This document shows, piece by piece, positions 44,716 to 52,819 of a stretch of DNA of 64,000 bases. A model generated the notes under the pieces. That model searched no databases, was not told the origin of the DNA, and saw nothing but the letters and a program-made list of their open reading frames with translations. Every line of letters starts with the position of its first letter. Positions within the stretch are counted from its first letter, which is position 1. The translations under genes and the position numbers were made by a program. Source of the stretch: Frankia sp. AiPa1 (GTDB taxonomy: Bacteria > Actinomycetota > Actinomycetes > Frankiales > Frankiaceae); the NCBI RefSeq assembly GCF_023243075.1, contig NZ_JALKFZ020000001.1, positions 62,001 to 126,000 on the forward strand. Direction: 5' to 3'.

Positions 44716-47547
44716 ATGGCAGGCGAGTCCAGGTCCCCCGCAGCCCAGGCCGCGGGCCCGACACCGACTCCAGCTCCGACACCGGCATCGGCGCCGATAT
44801 CCGCTTCGACGTCAGCTCCATCGCCGGCACCAGCATCAGCACCAGCACCAGCACCGGCGTCGCGACGGGCACCGGCGCTGGTCGGTGGGCGATACCGGCT
44901 CGGCGGGGTGCTGGGGCACGGTGGCTTCGGCGTGGTGCACCGCGCCACCGACGAACTGCTCCAGCGGCCGGTGGCCGTCAAGGAGGTCCGGCTGCCTGTC
45001 GCCGAAACCGGGCTCGAGCGGGACCGGGCCCGGGAACGGGTGCTGCGCGAGGCGCGCGCTGCCGGCCGGCTGCACCATCCCGGCGCGGTGACGGTCCTGG
45101 ACGTCATCGACGACGGCGATCTGCCCTGGATCGTCATGGAGTACGTCGAGGGGCAGTCCCTGTCCGACATCATCATCGACTCCGGCGCCCGGCCGGTCGA
45201 GGAGACCTGTCGGATCGGCATCAGCCTCGCCTACGCGCTGGAGGCGGCGCATCGGCTCGGCATCGTGCACCGCGACGTCAAACCGAGCAACGTGCTTGTC
45301 ACGGCGGACGGACAAGCCCGGCTCACCGACTTCGGCATCGCCGTGAGCCATGGCGATCCCCGCCTGACCAACACCGGCGTGGTGCTCGGTTCACCGGCCT
45401 ATCTGCCGCCCGAGCGCGCCCGGGGCGGCGCCGGCGGCGCCGCTGGTGATCGCTGGGGCCTGGGCGCGGCGTTGTTCACCGTGGTCGAGGGCTGCCCGCC
45501 GTACGCGGGTGGCGATCCGGTCGCGGTGGTGTCGGCGCTGATGCGCGGCGAGCGGCGGCCCTTCCGGCTTGCCGGCCCGTTGGCACCGCTGATCGACGAT
45601 CTGATGGCTCCGCACGAGGCGAACCGCCCGACGCTGCCAGCTGTCCGTCGGCGGCTGCGTGACATCGTGCAGTCCTTCGGTGACCACTCCTCCGCGCGCG
45701 GAGGGACCAGGATCCACCGCTCCCCCCGTCCCTCCCCGCCCCCGGCTGTGTCTCCAGCGCCGACATCCCCCGCGCCCTCGCCGAGCGGGCCCCCGGAGAC
45801 GACCGCCGCCGGGAAGACGGCCGCCGTCACGCGGCCAGCCGGCACCGAGACGACCGCCGCAACGGCGGACGCCGTGGTGGGGGTGGCCGCCGACGCAGGG
45901 GCGAAGGCGGATGTCGCCGGTGCGATGTCAGGGGCCGGTACGACGCCCGCCCGAAACGATGGGACGCTCCCGGAGCAATTTCACGGGATGAGCGCGGTAC
46001 GCGTGACATCGCCCTCGCCCGACGGCAATCCGGCGGATACAGCCGGCGCTTCCGGTGACATCGACGAATCGTTCCCGGCCAAACGCGGCGACCGATCCGG
46101 AAATTCCGCACCCGTCCCTCTCGTGGACACGGCAGAGAACCCGCAGGCTGTACACCGCCCGGGCGGTGCCGAGGACAGTGACCATCCGACCATTGCGGCA
46201 CAGGCCCGCGAAAAACACATCGCGGCCCACGGAAACCGGCAGCCCGAACAACACATCAACGGCGAACCGGCCGCACCGGAAGACCCGATCCCGGCGGGAG
46301 AGCCGGAAGACCCGATCCCGGCGGGAGAGATCGCGAGCCAGGCCGACCGGACATCACCGGCGGACGCGCTGGCCGACGTCGCGGCCACCGGGATGGTGGC
46401 GACCCTCGCAACGGTCGCCACGGCGGCAGCCCCGCTGGCGCCGGGCGGAGCCGACCTGGCCCGCACCGCGGCCCCGTCGGCGCGGGCGCGCATCACCCGT
46501 CCCGTCGAGCGGCTGCGCCAGGTGGACCGCACCCGTGCCCTCGGCGGCATTCCCGCCCGGGCTCGCCTGATCGGCAGAAACGCCCTGGGCCATGCGGCCC
46601 CGGCCACCCCCGCCACCGTACGCACGCCGTCGCCTCCCCCAACGCCGTCGTCCGATCCGCCCTCGCCCGGCCCTGTCGGGCCGTCCTCGCCCCCCTCCGA
46701 CCCGCCCACCCGGCCATCGCCCGAGCCGGAGGGGTCGCGGCAGGCAGCCGCCGGCTCGGCACCGGGGGCCGATCTGACGCCAGCCGGCAGCCCGGCTCTC
46801 AGATCGGACGCCAGCCCGGCTACGACGCCAGCCACCAGCCCGGCGTCAGGATCCACACCGGCACCGGGCACCTCCCCAGCGCCGGTTCCGAGGCGCGCTC
46901 GGGGCGCCTATCGTCTGATCGTCCTGGTGTCGGTGCTCGCGGCTCTGGCGGCCGCGGTCGCCGTCACCATCCTGCTGCTGATCAGCCGCAGCGGCTCGCC
47001 GGACGGCGCCAGCTCGGCATCCCCGGGCGCCCCTTCCGCCGACCGCGCCGCAGCCCTGCGCGACCCGTTGGCGACCCGCTCCGTGCCCGCCGTACCGCCG
47101 CCGGGCTGGGCGTCCTACACCGATCCGAGCGCCGGCTGGTCGGTGGCCTATCCAACCGGCTGGCGGCCCCAGCCGGGTCCCGGCGGGGCCGGCAACGTCG
47201 ATTTCGTGGACCCGGCTTCCGACTCGTTCCTGCGGGTGGGTAGCGTCAGGCGGGCAAACACCTCCGCGATCGGCGCCTGGCAGTACAACGAAGCCAGTTT
47301 CGTTCGGAGCGTGCAGGACTACCGGCGCCTACGGCTGGCTCCCAGCGGCGGTGGGGATGGCACGAACCAGGCCGACTGGGAGTTCGCGTACCGCAGGTCG
47401 GACGGGGTCATGGTGCATGTGCTCAATCGGGGCGCGATTCGCAACGGCCACGGATATGCCCTCTACTGGCATACCCGCGAGGACCACTGGTTGCAGGATC
47501 AACCGATGATGGCAAGTCTCTTCGGAACCTTCCGGCCGGGCCCGTGA
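44716..47547 (+). CDS. membrane-anchored Ser/Thr protein kinase with extracellular domain
   Basis: After about 50 Pro/Ala/Ser-rich residues comes a Hanks-type kinase domain (about 57-315): glycine loop LGHGGFGVVHRA, VAVKEV, HRDVKPSN (about 184) and DFG (about 204). APE appears as LPPERARG. A disordered segment of about 400 residues (Pro/Ala/Thr-rich, with an EDPIPAGEPEDPIPAGE duplication) precedes one membrane helix (about 732-755). A C-terminal ectodomain starts PPGWASYTDPSAGWSVAYP. The ectodomain is unlike the triad's and has no PASTA repeats. ATG 44716 (MAGESRS) has AAGGACGAAGGG upstream; ATG 44677 is the alternative. Ligand and targets are unknown. It is divergent from cdd. Confidence 0.9.
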   Translation: MAGESRSPAAQAAGPTPTPAPTPASAPISASTSAPSPAPASAPAPAPASRRAPALVGGRYRLGGVLGHGGFGVVHRATDELLQRPVAVKEVRLPVAETGLERDRARERVLREARAAGRLHHPGAVTVLDVIDDGDLPWIVMEYVEGQSLSDIIIDSGARPVEETCRIGISLAYALEAAHRLGIVHRDVKPSNVLVTADGQARLTDFGIAVSHGDPRLTNTGVVLGSPAYLPPERARGGAGGAAGDRWGLGAALFTVVEGCPPYAGGDPVAVVSALMRGERRPFRLAGPLAPLIDDLMAPHEANRPTLPAVRRRLRDIVQSFGDHSSARGGTRIHRSPRPSPPPAVSPAPTSPAPSPSGPPETTAAGKTAAVTRPAGTETTAATADAVVGVAADAGAKADVAGAMSGAGTTPARNDGTLPEQFHGMSAVRVTSPSPDGNPADTAGASGDIDESFPAKRGDRSGNSAPVPLVDTAENPQAVHRPGGAEDSDHPTIAAQAREKHIAAHGNRQPEQHINGEPAAPEDPIPAGEPEDPIPAGEIASQADRTSPADALADVAATGMVATLATVATAAAPLAPGGADLARTAAPSARARITRPVERLRQVDRTRALGGIPARARLIGRNALGHAAPATPATVRTPSPPPTPSSDPPSPGPVGPSSPPSDPPTRPSPEPEGSRQAAAGSAPGADLTPAGSPALRSDASPATTPATSPASGSTPAPGTSPAPVPRRARGAYRLIVLVSVLAALAAAVAVTILLLISRSGSPDGASSASPGAPSADRAAALRDPLATRSVPAVPPPGWASYTDPSAGWSVAYPTGWRPQPGPGGAGNVDFVDPASDSFLRVGSVRRANTSAIGAWQYNEASFVRSVQDYRRLRLAPSGGGDGTNQADWEFAYRRSDGVMVHVLNRGAIRNGHGYALYWHTREDHWLQDQPMMASLFGTFRPGP

Positions 47548-47640
47548 TGTACGCATTCGCCGGGCTTCTGACTGTCAAGGCGACCGGAAACACGCAGGCC
47601 ATCGAGGCCGCGGATCCGTTCGTCTGTCAGACTTGACACG

Positions 47641-49806
47641 ATGGCCAAATCGGCAAGCGTGCCCCCGGACACGGACCGGCATGGCACGCCTCGTTATGTA
47701 GCCCAGCGCTACCGACTCGACACGCCTATTGGGCGTGGTGGAGCGGGTGTCGTCTGGCGTGGTGAGGACGAGCTTCTCCAGCGACCGGTGGCCATCAAGG
47801 AGATCCTGGTCCCGATGGCCGGCGCGCAGAACGAGCGCGACGCGATCCGGGCCCGGGTGCTGCGGGAGGCACGGGCGCTCGCCCGGCTGCACAGCCCGGC
47901 CATCGTCTCGGTGTACGACGTGGTCGAGGAGCACCAGCGCCACTGGATCGTCATGGAGCTCGTCGACGCGGACAGCCTTGGCGATGTGATCCGCAACCAC
48001 GGCCCACTGCCGTTCGACCAGGTGGCCGCGATCGGCCTCGCCCTGACCGACGCACTCGCCGCCGCACACTCCGCCGGGGTGCTGCACCGCGACGTCAAGC
48101 CCGGCAACGTGCTGCTCGGGCGGGATGGCCGGGTCCGGCTCACCGACTTCGGCATCGCCGCAACCGAGGGCGATGTCACCCTGACCGGAACCGGCGCGCT
48201 CGTCGGCTCCCCCGCCTACATCGCACCCGAGCGGGTCCGCGGATCCTCCGGCAGTCCCGCCAGCGACCTGTGGGGGCTCGGCGCGACGCTCTACTCCGCG
48301 GTCGAGGGCCAGCCGCCGTTCGAAGGCCCGGAGACATACGCGGTGCTCACCGCCGTCGTCGAGGGACGTCGCCGGGCCTTCCGCCTGGCCGGGCCACTGC
48401 GCAACCTGCTCAGCGACCTGATGGACCGCCCCGCCGAGGAGCGGCCGGACGTCACCGAGATCCGCCGCCGGCTCATCCCGGTGGCCCGCAACGCCACGCC
48501 GGTCCCGGCGTCCGTGATGCACGCCCGCACCCGTGATCGGGAGGATGACGCGGGTCCGAGCGCCGCCGACGTCGGCCTGGAGAACCTTGACGACGCTCAC
48601 CCCTCCGCCCCGCCGGTGCGGGAAGGCCGGGCCGGGCGGGGGCTGTCCAAGCGCGCGGCGGCGGCCGCTGCCGGGGCCGGGGCCGAAGACGCCGGGAGTG
48701 CCGAGCGGTCCCCCGACGGCCAGACCCGGACCACCGGTCCGCGGGCCGGTGGCCTCGGGCCGGCGTCCAACGCCGCGGCGGCCGGGGCGGCGGCATCCTC
48801 ATCCGGCTCGACGGGGCCGAGGGCGGGCGGCACGTCCGAGAAGCCCGACCCTGCCAGCTCGTCCGGGTCGGGTACCGGGAAGCCCTCGGCCGAGGCACCG
48901 GCGGGCGGAGGAGCGGCGCTGGCCAGCCGGGCGGGCGCCGCGGGCGACGCGGGCGACGCCGACACGGAGATCACCGCCGATCCGATCCCGAACGCCCTGG
49001 GCGAGACGGCCATCTCGCCGGCCACCGGCGGCCTGCGCCGTGCCCCATCCACACCGAGCTCCTTCCCGCGCACCCGCGGTCAGGCTGACCACGACGAACC
49101 GACAAGAATCGGGCGAACGGACGCCCAGGCGACCGGCCCGGTCCGCGGCGGCTCCGACGACGAGACCCGGATCGGCACGGCTCCGCTGATCGCCACGCCG
49201 GATTTCGGCCTGTTCGACGACGATCACGCCGCCGGGCTCGTGCCTCTGGACGAGGCACGCCGCCGCGGTGAGGTGCCCCCACGCGGCGGCACGGCCGGAT
49301 CCGACCGTTGGGAGCAGCAACAGCGTTCCCGCCACCGACGGATGGCGGCCATCGCGGCCGGAGCCGTCGCGGCCCTCGCGATCGTCGCCGTGGTACTGGC
49401 CCTCACGCTGCCCGGCGGGAACACGTCGGGCGACCACACAGACCTCTCCCCGCAGGGGACGACCGGCGGACCCACGCTCGTTCCCAGCTCGGTGCCTACC
49501 GTGACCTCGCAGCCGCCCGTCACCGCGCCGGTGGTGGTGCCGCAGACGCCGCAGTACCACCGCCCGCGGGCGACGACGACCCCGCCGCCGGTCACGACCA
49601 CCCCCGCCGCGCCGACGACCACCGCACCCGCGACCCCGACGACGCCCCCGTCCGCCCCGTCACAGACTGCGACAGCAACGCCGACCTCCGGTGGCTCAAC
49701 GTCACTGCCGGTCACCCCGACCAAGCCGGGCCCGTCGGCCACGGCGGGAGCGCCGACGCCCACCGCCGGCGGCACAGCACAGCCTGGCAAAGCCGTCAAC
49801 GACTGA
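47641..49806 (+). CDS. membrane-anchored Ser/Thr protein kinase
   Basis: The 721-residue protein has an N-terminal kinase domain (about 24-285): IGRGGAGVVWRG, VAIKEI, HRDVKPGN (about 150), DFG (about 170) and YIAPERVRG. It is closely related to the preceding kinase (both contain DELLQRPVA). A disordered Ala/Gly/Ser-rich region follows with two DEPTRIG/DDETRIG motifs near 487 and 508. One membrane helix lies at about 567-590, and the tail outside is Thr/Pro-rich (TTTPAAPTTTAPATPTTP). That tail looks like a wall-spanning linker rather than a folded sensor. ATG 47641 is 93 nt after the first kinase. CAGACT 7 nt upstream may be a leaderless -10. Confidence 0.9.
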   Translation: MAKSASVPPDTDRHGTPRYVAQRYRLDTPIGRGGAGVVWRGEDELLQRPVAIKEILVPMAGAQNERDAIRARVLREARALARLHSPAIVSVYDVVEEHQRHWIVMELVDADSLGDVIRNHGPLPFDQVAAIGLALTDALAAAHSAGVLHRDVKPGNVLLGRDGRVRLTDFGIAATEGDVTLTGTGALVGSPAYIAPERVRGSSGSPASDLWGLGATLYSAVEGQPPFEGPETYAVLTAVVEGRRRAFRLAGPLRNLLSDLMDRPAEERPDVTEIRRRLIPVARNATPVPASVMHARTRDREDDAGPSAADVGLENLDDAHPSAPPVREGRAGRGLSKRAAAAAAGAGAEDAGSAERSPDGQTRTTGPRAGGLGPASNAAAAGAAASSSGSTGPRAGGTSEKPDPASSSGSGTGKPSAEAPAGGGAALASRAGAAGDAGDADTEITADPIPNALGETAISPATGGLRRAPSTPSSFPRTRGQADHDEPTRIGRTDAQATGPVRGGSDDETRIGTAPLIATPDFGLFDDDHAAGLVPLDEARRRGEVPPRGGTAGSDRWEQQQRSRHRRMAAIAAGAVAALAIVAVVLALTLPGGNTSGDHTDLSPQGTTGGPTLVPSSVPTVTSQPPVTAPVVVPQTPQYHRPRATTTPPPVTTTPAAPTTTAPATPTTPPSAPSQTATATPTSGGSTSLPVTPTKPGPSATAGAPTPTAGGTAQPGKAVND

Positions 49807-49981
49807 GCCGTCAACGCCGCGCCCCGTCGCGGGCGGGACCCCGCCTGGCAGGTGTGCCGCGGGCCCGCGTGCGGCGGGTTCAGCTGGCGCGGCGCGGCAT
49901 CAGATCCTGCGCGCGGTACCCGGATCTCGAGCGCCTCAGGACAACCTCAGAACAACAGGCCTCCAGCAAGATCCGCCGCCA

Positions 49982-50257
49982 TCAGCGGCCGGACCTGACC
50001 AACGCCTCGGACAGGTTCGCACCGCTGGAGACATCAGGCCGGCCCGCCCGCACCCCACGGATACCGAGCCAGCCGACCACGGAGCCGACGACAAGGGAGA
50101 CGACGGTCAGGATCAGGTGGACCGTGAAGAAGCCGGTCGGACCATGGTCCCAAGAACGATCATCTTTCCAGATATTGCGAAGGAAATTCGGCCAGATGGC
50201 CCACGTCCACACACCCACCGCAACCAGGAACCACGAGGCACGCTTCGACAGAGTCAC
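49982..50257 (-). CDS. SCO4848-family membrane protein
   Basis: The 91-residue product matches the SCO4848 family of small actinobacterial membrane proteins. It has SKRASWFLVAVGVWTWAIWP and FLRNIWKDDRSWDHGPTGFF, then a second helix (TVHLILTVVSLVVGSVVGWL) and a short tail. Function is unknown. GTG 50257 fits the family start. A copy of the 47-nt hairpin repeat lies about 90 nt upstream. It converges with the kinase gene (175 nt between stops). Confidence 0.85.
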   Translation of the reverse strand: MTLSKRASWFLVAVGVWTWAIWPNFLRNIWKDDRSWDHGPTGFFTVHLILTVVSLVVGSVVGWLGIRGVRAGRPDVSSGANLSEALVRSGR

Positions 50258-50345
50258 CCCACCAGCCTGGCACCGGCCGCAAGCCGTGGTCTCCCTCTGG
50301 GGGCGCGAGTTCGGACACGTTGATCGCCATAAGGTGGGCGAACAG

Positions 50346-50393
50346 ACAAAACCCCGGGGCTTGCCACCTTGAGCGGTAGAGGCCATCCGGGGT
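50346..50393 (-). repeat. hairpin repeat, copy 1 (upstream of the SCO4848 gene)
   Basis: This 48-nt element is nearly identical to 50975-51021. Its outer arms (accccgg / ccggggt) pair. Read on the minus strand the stem is followed by TTTGT, like a terminator. It lies 89 nt before the SCO4848 start codon. Confidence 0.8.
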
Positions 50394-50468
50394 GTCCACG
50401 TGAAGTCTAGAAGACCGGTAGCCCGATGTCGAACGCCGTGACCCCGTCGCATGCCCTCGCGGTCCAGC

Positions 50469-50573
50469 TCAAGCGCAGGCTGAGCGCTGAGCGCCTCGAT
50501 CCGTACCGAAGCCGGCACGCCTCAGAGCCTTCACGACCTTCGCCCCGGACACCCGGGGCAGCGCGGGTGTCAC
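50469..50573 (-). pseudogene. hicA: truncated HicA-like toxin
   Basis: A 34-codon minus-strand frame starts at GTG 50573, overlapping the hicB stop by 4 nt. It begins TPALPRVSGAKVVKALRRAG, the typical first strand and helix of HicA mRNA-interferase toxins. The frame then ends early. In another frame, RRGHGVRH downstream resembles the HicA catalytic RGSHxxxRH segment, suggesting a frameshift. A normal HicA has about 65-85 residues, and the catalytic His is lost in this frame, so the toxin is probably inactive. Confidence 0.65.
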
Positions 50574-50791
50574 GCCGACAGGCGGATGTCCAGCGGAGCG
50601 ACGATGGGACCGTCCGCGGCAGTCACGGGGAAGGGCTGGTCCTCGAAGTACAGCTCCAGCGCCTCGCGAAGATTCGCCAGTGACTCCTCGACGCTGGCCC
50701 CCTGGCTGGTCACCTCGACCTCCAGAGCCCGCGCCACGTACCAGTCGCCCTCGTGCGTGACGACAGCCGTCAGCCGCGCCGCTCGCTCCAT
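50570..50791 (-). CDS. hicB: HicB-family antitoxin
   Basis: The 73-residue protein has the HicB partial RNase H fold pattern: RLTAVVTHEGDWYVARALEV, TSQGASVEESLANLREALEL, YFED. HicB neutralises HicA by direct binding and often autorepresses, but no separate DNA-binding domain is visible here. ATG 50791 has TAGGCT 7 nt upstream, indicating a leaderless transcript; the frame extends to 50932. The downstream hicA overlaps by 4 nt but is broken, leaving an orphan antitoxin. Confidence 0.82.
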   Translation of the reverse strand: MERAARLTAVVTHEGDWYVARALEVEVTSQGASVEESLANLREALELYFEDQPFPVTAADGPIVAPLDIRLSA

Positions 50792-50798
50792 GGAGATC

Positions 50799-50804
50799 AG
50801 CCTA
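50799..50804 (-). promoter_or_regulatory. -10 hexamer of a probable leaderless hicB promoter
   Basis: TAGGCT on the minus strand ends 7 nt before ATG 50791; no ribosome-binding site is present. Confidence 0.45.
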
Positions 50805-50974
50805 GCCGCCCCTGCCACACCTGGCGAAGCGCTCACCGCCACCTCCACGACATGATCAACCAGACCCCTGTCGACCATACGAGCAGAAATGATCTCCGAT
50901 AGCCCGGGTACACGCGAGAGACACAAGGCCACCCCCGACTCGCTGGAGTACCTAGGTCATAAGTGAGTGCTCTA

Positions 50975-51021
50975 ACAAAACCCCGGGGCTTGCCGCCTGA
51001 GCGGTGGCGGCCATCCGGGGT
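50975..51021 (-). repeat. hairpin repeat, copy 2 (upstream of hicB)
   Basis: The second copy of the 47-48-nt element has the same outer arms. Its inner stem is perfect (gccgcc / ggcggc), where copy 1 has mismatches. On the minus strand it ends with GGGGTTTTGTT. It lies about 184 nt upstream of the hicB start. Confidence 0.8.
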
Positions 51022-51143
51022 CTGCCCTGGCCCGAGGGGAGGCTGTGGTGGCCGCACTGGGCCGGTGTCGAGGTGGACATCGTCATGCCGGTGGTCGCCG
51101 CGGTCGATGCCTACGTGATCGGCACGCGCGCTACGTTTTATGG

Positions 51144-51719
51144 TCAGATTCGCAGGTGCTGGCGGGGGCCGGCGAAGGTACGGATGATCTCGCCGAGGGT
51201 GGTCTGGCCGGGGTAGGCGGCCAGCGGGACCACGGTGTCGTCACGGTCGGCGTCGGCTCCGGAGCCGAAACGGACGGCCCAGAGCATCGACTCGGCGACG
51301 GGGAGCAGGGCGACGAGGGTGTCGTCGTCGTCCATCTGGGCGGCGAGCCAGCCGATCCGGTCGGACTGCAGGGCACAGACGAGGGTGACCTCGCCGCCGC
51401 CGCTCACCGGCTCGGAACGCACCCGGGCCAGCTGGCCGGATTCGTCCAGCGCGTCGGCGAGCTGCTCGGCGAGACGTTCCCGCTCGTAGAGACACGCGTC
51501 CTGGGCGACGCGGACGACGACTCCGTGCAGCTCCCGTTCGCAGTGCACCTGGGGCTCGATCTCCGTGTCCTCGCCGAAATACCAGGTGAAGATTTCGGGC
51601 AACACGTCCCGCAGCTCGGCCGCCGCCGGCTGCACCATGGCAAGGCCGGGACACTGCGGCGACCAGGCCGACCAGGAAGGTCCGTCCTGCCGCACGATCA
51701 GTGAGACCGGCCTACCCAC
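51144..51719 (-). CDS. hypothetical protein with HicB-like N-terminus
   Basis: The 191-residue product is not recognised as a whole. Its first 45 residues (LIVRQDGPSWSAWSPQCPG, AMVQPAAAELRDVLPEIFTW) follow the HicB pattern of two strands, a Gly turn and a helix seen in the neighbouring antitoxin. The rest is acidic and mixed alpha/beta, with two low-complexity acidic spots (MDDDD, GADADRDD) and no membrane helix. GTG 51719 is the start. It could be an antitoxin-like regulator with an added domain, or unrelated. Confidence 0.5.
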   Translation of the reverse strand: MGRPVSLIVRQDGPSWSAWSPQCPGLAMVQPAAAELRDVLPEIFTWYFGEDTEIEPQVHCERELHGVVVRVAQDACLYERERLAEQLADALDESGQLARVRSEPVSGGGEVTLVCALQSDRIGWLAAQMDDDDTLVALLPVAESMLWAVRFGSGADADRDDTVVPLAAYPGQTTLGEIIRTFAGPRQHLRI

Positions 51720-51973
51720 GATGGATCACGATCATCCAGCGACTCCTCCGCCGTCCCGGCCGCTGTCGATCAGTATCCGCGTTCACCTGACCGCCTGGGA
51801 GTCGTTTGGGCTAAAGGTCGCGCCGATTACGCCCAACACCACCCGCTACTCGCGCAACAACCTCCCCGTACGCCGGATTGCGTCCGGCTTCCTATGGGAC
51901 ATTCCCGATGTGCCGGAAGAGCGGGACATCCAGGTTCGACGGATCGCGCCGGACGAGGGGGCGCTGCCGCGCC

Positions 51974-52183
51974 GGGACCCTCCACGCGCAGGCCGAACTC
52001 GGCGGACGTACGCAGCGTGTCGCGGATGTGCAGGTAGTGGGCAAAGGTCTCGGCCCAGTCCTCCCACGGGTGCATGGTCGCGTTGGCACTGACATGCGTC
52101 TCGTGCCATGTCGGCGGCAGGCCCTCGGCGTAGTGCCGGTCCAGCGCGGCCGTGTGGTCGAGATCCGGATCGCCGAAGGGGAG
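51974..52183 (-). pseudogene. remnant of a putative zinc metallopeptidase (Peptidase_Mx-like)
   Basis: About 70 codons encode LPFGDPDLDHTAALDRHYAE, then VSANATMHPWEDWAETFAHY, then LHIRDTLRTSAEFGLRVEG. This closely follows the conserved late section of the zinc-binding metallopeptidase family common in Actinobacteria. The upstream HExxH region is missing (a stop codon lies in frame near 52260). The expected C-terminus is also absent after about 51974. It is a fragment of a once complete gene of more than 300 codons. Confidence 0.62.
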
Positions 52184-52287
52184 CGGGCGCGCGGGCCGAC
52201 CGCGACCAGGAGATCGCTGGACGTGCGGCCCGCGCGACGGAGATCACGACAACCCGACCGTTCGGACCAGCATCTGTGCGGTTATCC

Positions 52288-52317
52288 TTGACAAGCTCCC
52301 GAAACTTCCTCTAGCGA
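52288..52317 (+). promoter_or_regulatory. sigma-70-like promoter upstream of a small unit
   Basis: A consensus -35 TTGACA (52288-52293) is followed after 18 nt by TAGCGA (52312-52317), a fair -10. Perfect TTGACA boxes are rare in this GC-rich DNA. No large gene follows. Confidence 0.45.
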
Positions 52318-52342
52318 GGACCAGCGTGAGGAGGTGGCCGCT

Positions 52343-52408
52343 GTGAGTTCTGGCGGGTGCTCCAGTAACGGCCGCTTCCTGCTCATGGACGACGCCAGCC
52401 GAGGCTGA
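52343..52408 (+). CDS. possible 21-residue peptide
   Basis: GTG 52343 follows AGGAGG with about 9 nt spacing, downstream of the promoter candidate. It encodes MSSGGCSSNGRFLLMDDASR plus a final Gly, then a stop. The peptide has one Cys and no signal sequence, and I do not recognise it. It may be a leader or regulatory peptide, or chance. Confidence 0.3.
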   Translation: MSSGGCSSNGRFLLMDDASRG

Positions 52409-52693
52409 CTCTGGCTGGTGCGCACGATGCGCCCCAGCCCACGTCCACGAGACCCGGGTGACGACTTCCCGGGGCACTGCCTGGAAGTCCGGCCGTGAAC
52501 CGGCTTCGGTCCCTCCGCGCGAACGCGCCGTGATCGCAATGCGGATTCCCGCGTGCGCCTGTGCCGCAGGCGCCACCGCGATCCGGCCTGCCCAATGTGC
52601 CTTCGCCTCGGGCAGGCCGCCAGCAGGGACCGAATCCGCGTGGGATCCGGAACGACGAGTGGTCCGGATCCGGGCAGGTTGCGGCGGTGGCAT

Positions 52694-52723
52694 GAGGTGA
52701 CCGGACGGCGGTCCGGTCACCTC
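52694..52723 (+). terminator. 13-bp perfect hairpin
   Basis: gaggtgaccggac (52694-52706) and gtccggtcacctc (52711-52723) form a 13-bp stem with a GGCG loop. There is no U-run, as in many actinobacterial terminators. It would end a transcript of about 380 nt begun at 52288-52317. Confidence 0.7.
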
Positions 52724-52787
52724 GTCGCCGCTGCCCTTCATGGCACCGGGCCTTCAGAGTCCCGCGTTTGCGGGCTCCGGCCTTCAG

Positions 52788-52819
52788 GCCCCGAATGTTC
52801 AGGGCCCCGAATGTTCAGG
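52788..52819. repeat. two tandem 16-nt repeats
   Basis: gccccgaatgttcagg occurs at 52788-52803 and again at 52804-52819, in the gap before the DUF1003 gene. Confidence 0.85.

Larger units (their letters stand above)
50792..51143. other. intergenic region upstream of hicB
   Basis: This 352-nt stretch holds the hicB promoter candidate and copy 2 of the hairpin repeat. A plus-strand 70-codon frame at 51004-51216 overlaps the next gene antisense and has no recognisable family. Confidence 0.45.

Noticed and set aside
47632..47637. TTGACA just before the second kinase gene as a -35 box
   Set aside because: It is only a few nt from the start codon, so no -10 could follow; coincidence. CAGACT overlapping it is the better -10 candidate.
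50426..50683. Plus-strand 85-codon frame opposite hicB and hicA
   Set aside because: Antisense to the HicB/HicA sequences, which are clearly recognisable on the minus strand.
51004..51216. Plus-strand 70-codon frame next to hairpin repeat copy 2
   Set aside because: Begins inside the repeat, overlaps the next gene antisense and matches no family.
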